Source of the DNA: Pyropia haitanensis
Taxonomy: Eukaryota; Rhodophyta; Bangiophyceae; Bangiales; Bangiaceae
Length of the DNA stretch: 64,000 bases
Assembly (NCBI GenBank): GCA_008729055.1
Contig: SDUX01000004.1
Span: 992,001-1,056,000, forward strand
Direction of reading: 5' to 3'
Positions 63,226 to 64,000 of the stretch are shown here, in pieces. The number at the start of each line of letters is the position of its first letter. Position 1 is the stretch's first letter. The notes beneath the pieces were generated by a model. The model did not search any database. It worked only from the letters and a program-made list of their open reading frames with translations, and was not told where the DNA came from. Both the position numbers and the translations under genes were made by a program.

Positions 63226-63738
63226 GGGTGGGGGGGGAGGGGGAGGGGGGGTAGGCAGAGGAGGAGCAGTACCGTCGTCCCCGCCCGGGTGGGCGAGCGC
63301 CGCGTGCTACGTGGGGGAGCGCCTGGGTGGCCCTGCGTGGCCACGCGCGAGTGGGTGGGGGTAGGACGGACGGTGGGGGGGTCGGAGGGGGGCGGTGGCG
63401 GCGTTTTTATATTGCGCCCAGAGGTACTCGCGGGTCGCCAGCGACGGCGAGGGGGTGCCCGCGGCTGCGGGCCGCGCCGCCGGCTACGTGCGCACCCCAT
63501 GTACATTTGGACAGTCCATCGCCGTCGCAGCGGGCGGGTGACGCGCGCCGCTCCGCCACGCTGTCCCCGCCGGCGGAGCGGGCCGCTGCTGGCACAGCGG
63601 CGGGGGTGTCGAGGTGCGGGTGACCCGCCCTCGGCAACCCTCCCTCCCCGTCGCCCTCGGTCCCCGCCACCACACACGCCGCCCCCCCACGTCAGTCCAT
63701 TCCCCTCTCACGGCCGCGTCCCCCCAGGCCACTCTCCC
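63226..63738. other. Convergent 3' gap
   Basis: About 510 bp between the stop codons of the converging CNX1G-like gene and the edge gene. GC-rich, with a short gttttta motif at about 63402 on plus. No gene is seen. Confidence 0.5.
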
Positions 63739-64000
63739 CTACGAGCGCTGCGCCATCCGCGTCGCGGACGAGCGGAAGAAGCGCAGGTCGTTTGCAGTTG
63801 ACTCGACCGCCCGTACAAACGATGGCCGGTCCCGGGCGTCGCGGAAGCGGTCGCCCAGCTGCGCGCGCTGCGCGTCTGACAACCCCCCCCCCCCCCCACC
63901 CCGCGGAGGACGGCGGGGAGCCAGACGAGGACGAACCGCTCCCAGTTGGCCGCCGCCGCCGCGGCCGCCACCGCCAGCGCGTCGTCGCGCAGCGGCGCCA
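63739..64000 (-). CDS. 3' end of an unrecognised gene (cut by the window edge)
   Basis: On minus from the edge the frame reads APLRDDALAVAAAAAANW, then ERFVLVWLPAVLRG, a G tract (63885-63899) that changes the frame, and then LSDAQRAQLGDRFRDARDRP, SFVRAVESTANDLRFF and a stop at 63739. Both parts look like helical protein with natural composition. I do not recognise the family from this fragment. Confidence 0.55.
   Translation of the reverse strand, partial: GAAARRRAGGGGRGGGGQLGAVRPRLAPRRPPRGGGGGGLSDAQRAQLGDRFRDARDRPSFVRAVESTANDLRFFRSSATRMAQRS

Noticed and set aside
1..64000. tRNA, rRNA or small nuclear RNA genes
   Set aside because: I looked for T-loop words (GGTTCRANNCC) and found only isolated partial matches (for example near 1050 and 42045) without acceptor or anticodon stems.

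Overview
The window looks like nuclear DNA of a photosynthetic eukaryote with a very GC-rich genome and few introns. Genes lie on both strands without operons, several proteins are typically eukaryotic (an anaphase-promoting-complex RING subunit, a U5 snRNP thioredoxin-fold protein, a mitochondrial carrier, an F-box protein, an arginyl-tRNA-protein transferase), and one is a HAT-repeat protein of the plastid-RNA family HCF107/Mbb1. Very high GC, long G and C homopolymers, runs of Ala/Gly/Pro codons, and only a handful of plausible introns (56 to 300 bp) fit best with a bangiophyte red alga of the Porphyra/Pyropia type. That assignment is inference; a GC-rich green alga or haptophyte is not excluded.

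Region 1-16.8 kb is accessory sequence. A segmental duplication is present as copy A (1-339 plus 5481-6634) and copy B (about 15216-16706). Copy A is interrupted by a 5.1 kb insertion (340-5480) with 24-bp terminal inverted repeats and 10-bp flanking direct repeats, as expected for a Mutator-like (MULE) element; its interior is mostly minisatellite arrays. Each duplication copy carries a TATA box and a small gene of an unrecognised family, and a third, diverged member lies at 12.5-12.9 kb on the minus strand. Between them are an F-box/LRR-like gene (minus) and a cupin-like gene (plus), which diverge from one control region.

Region 17.8-36.3 kb holds a diacylglycerol kinase (minus), a possible small spliced gene, a SANT/Myb plus TFIIS-central-domain protein (plus) followed by decayed copies of its own 3' end, the plastid HAT-repeat protein (plus), a small heat-shock protein with one short intron (minus), a mitochondrial phosphate-carrier-type protein (plus), an FAE1-type 3-ketoacyl-CoA synthase (minus) and DIM1/Dib1 (plus).

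Region 36.3-64 kb holds degenerate tandem repeats, a bHLH-GAF regulator (minus), serine O-acetyltransferase (plus), an unrecognised low-complexity nuclear protein (minus), arginyltransferase ATE1 (plus), a two-exon C2H2 zinc-finger protein (plus), APC11 (plus), a PYROXD1-type oxidoreductase (plus), a molybdopterin adenylyltransferase (plus), and the 3' end of an unrecognised minus-strand gene at the right edge.

A recurring feature is that the recognisable protein frame jumps between reading frames near G or C homopolymers of about 9 bases or more. Most CDS entries are therefore given as gene spans with stated frame breaks rather than as clean ORFs. The simplest reading is homopolymer-length error in the assembly, but real slippage-prone tracts cannot be excluded from this sequence alone. 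The genes are housekeeping functions (lipid, sulfur and cofactor metabolism, splicing, protein turnover, plastid RNA) with no common pathway evident.
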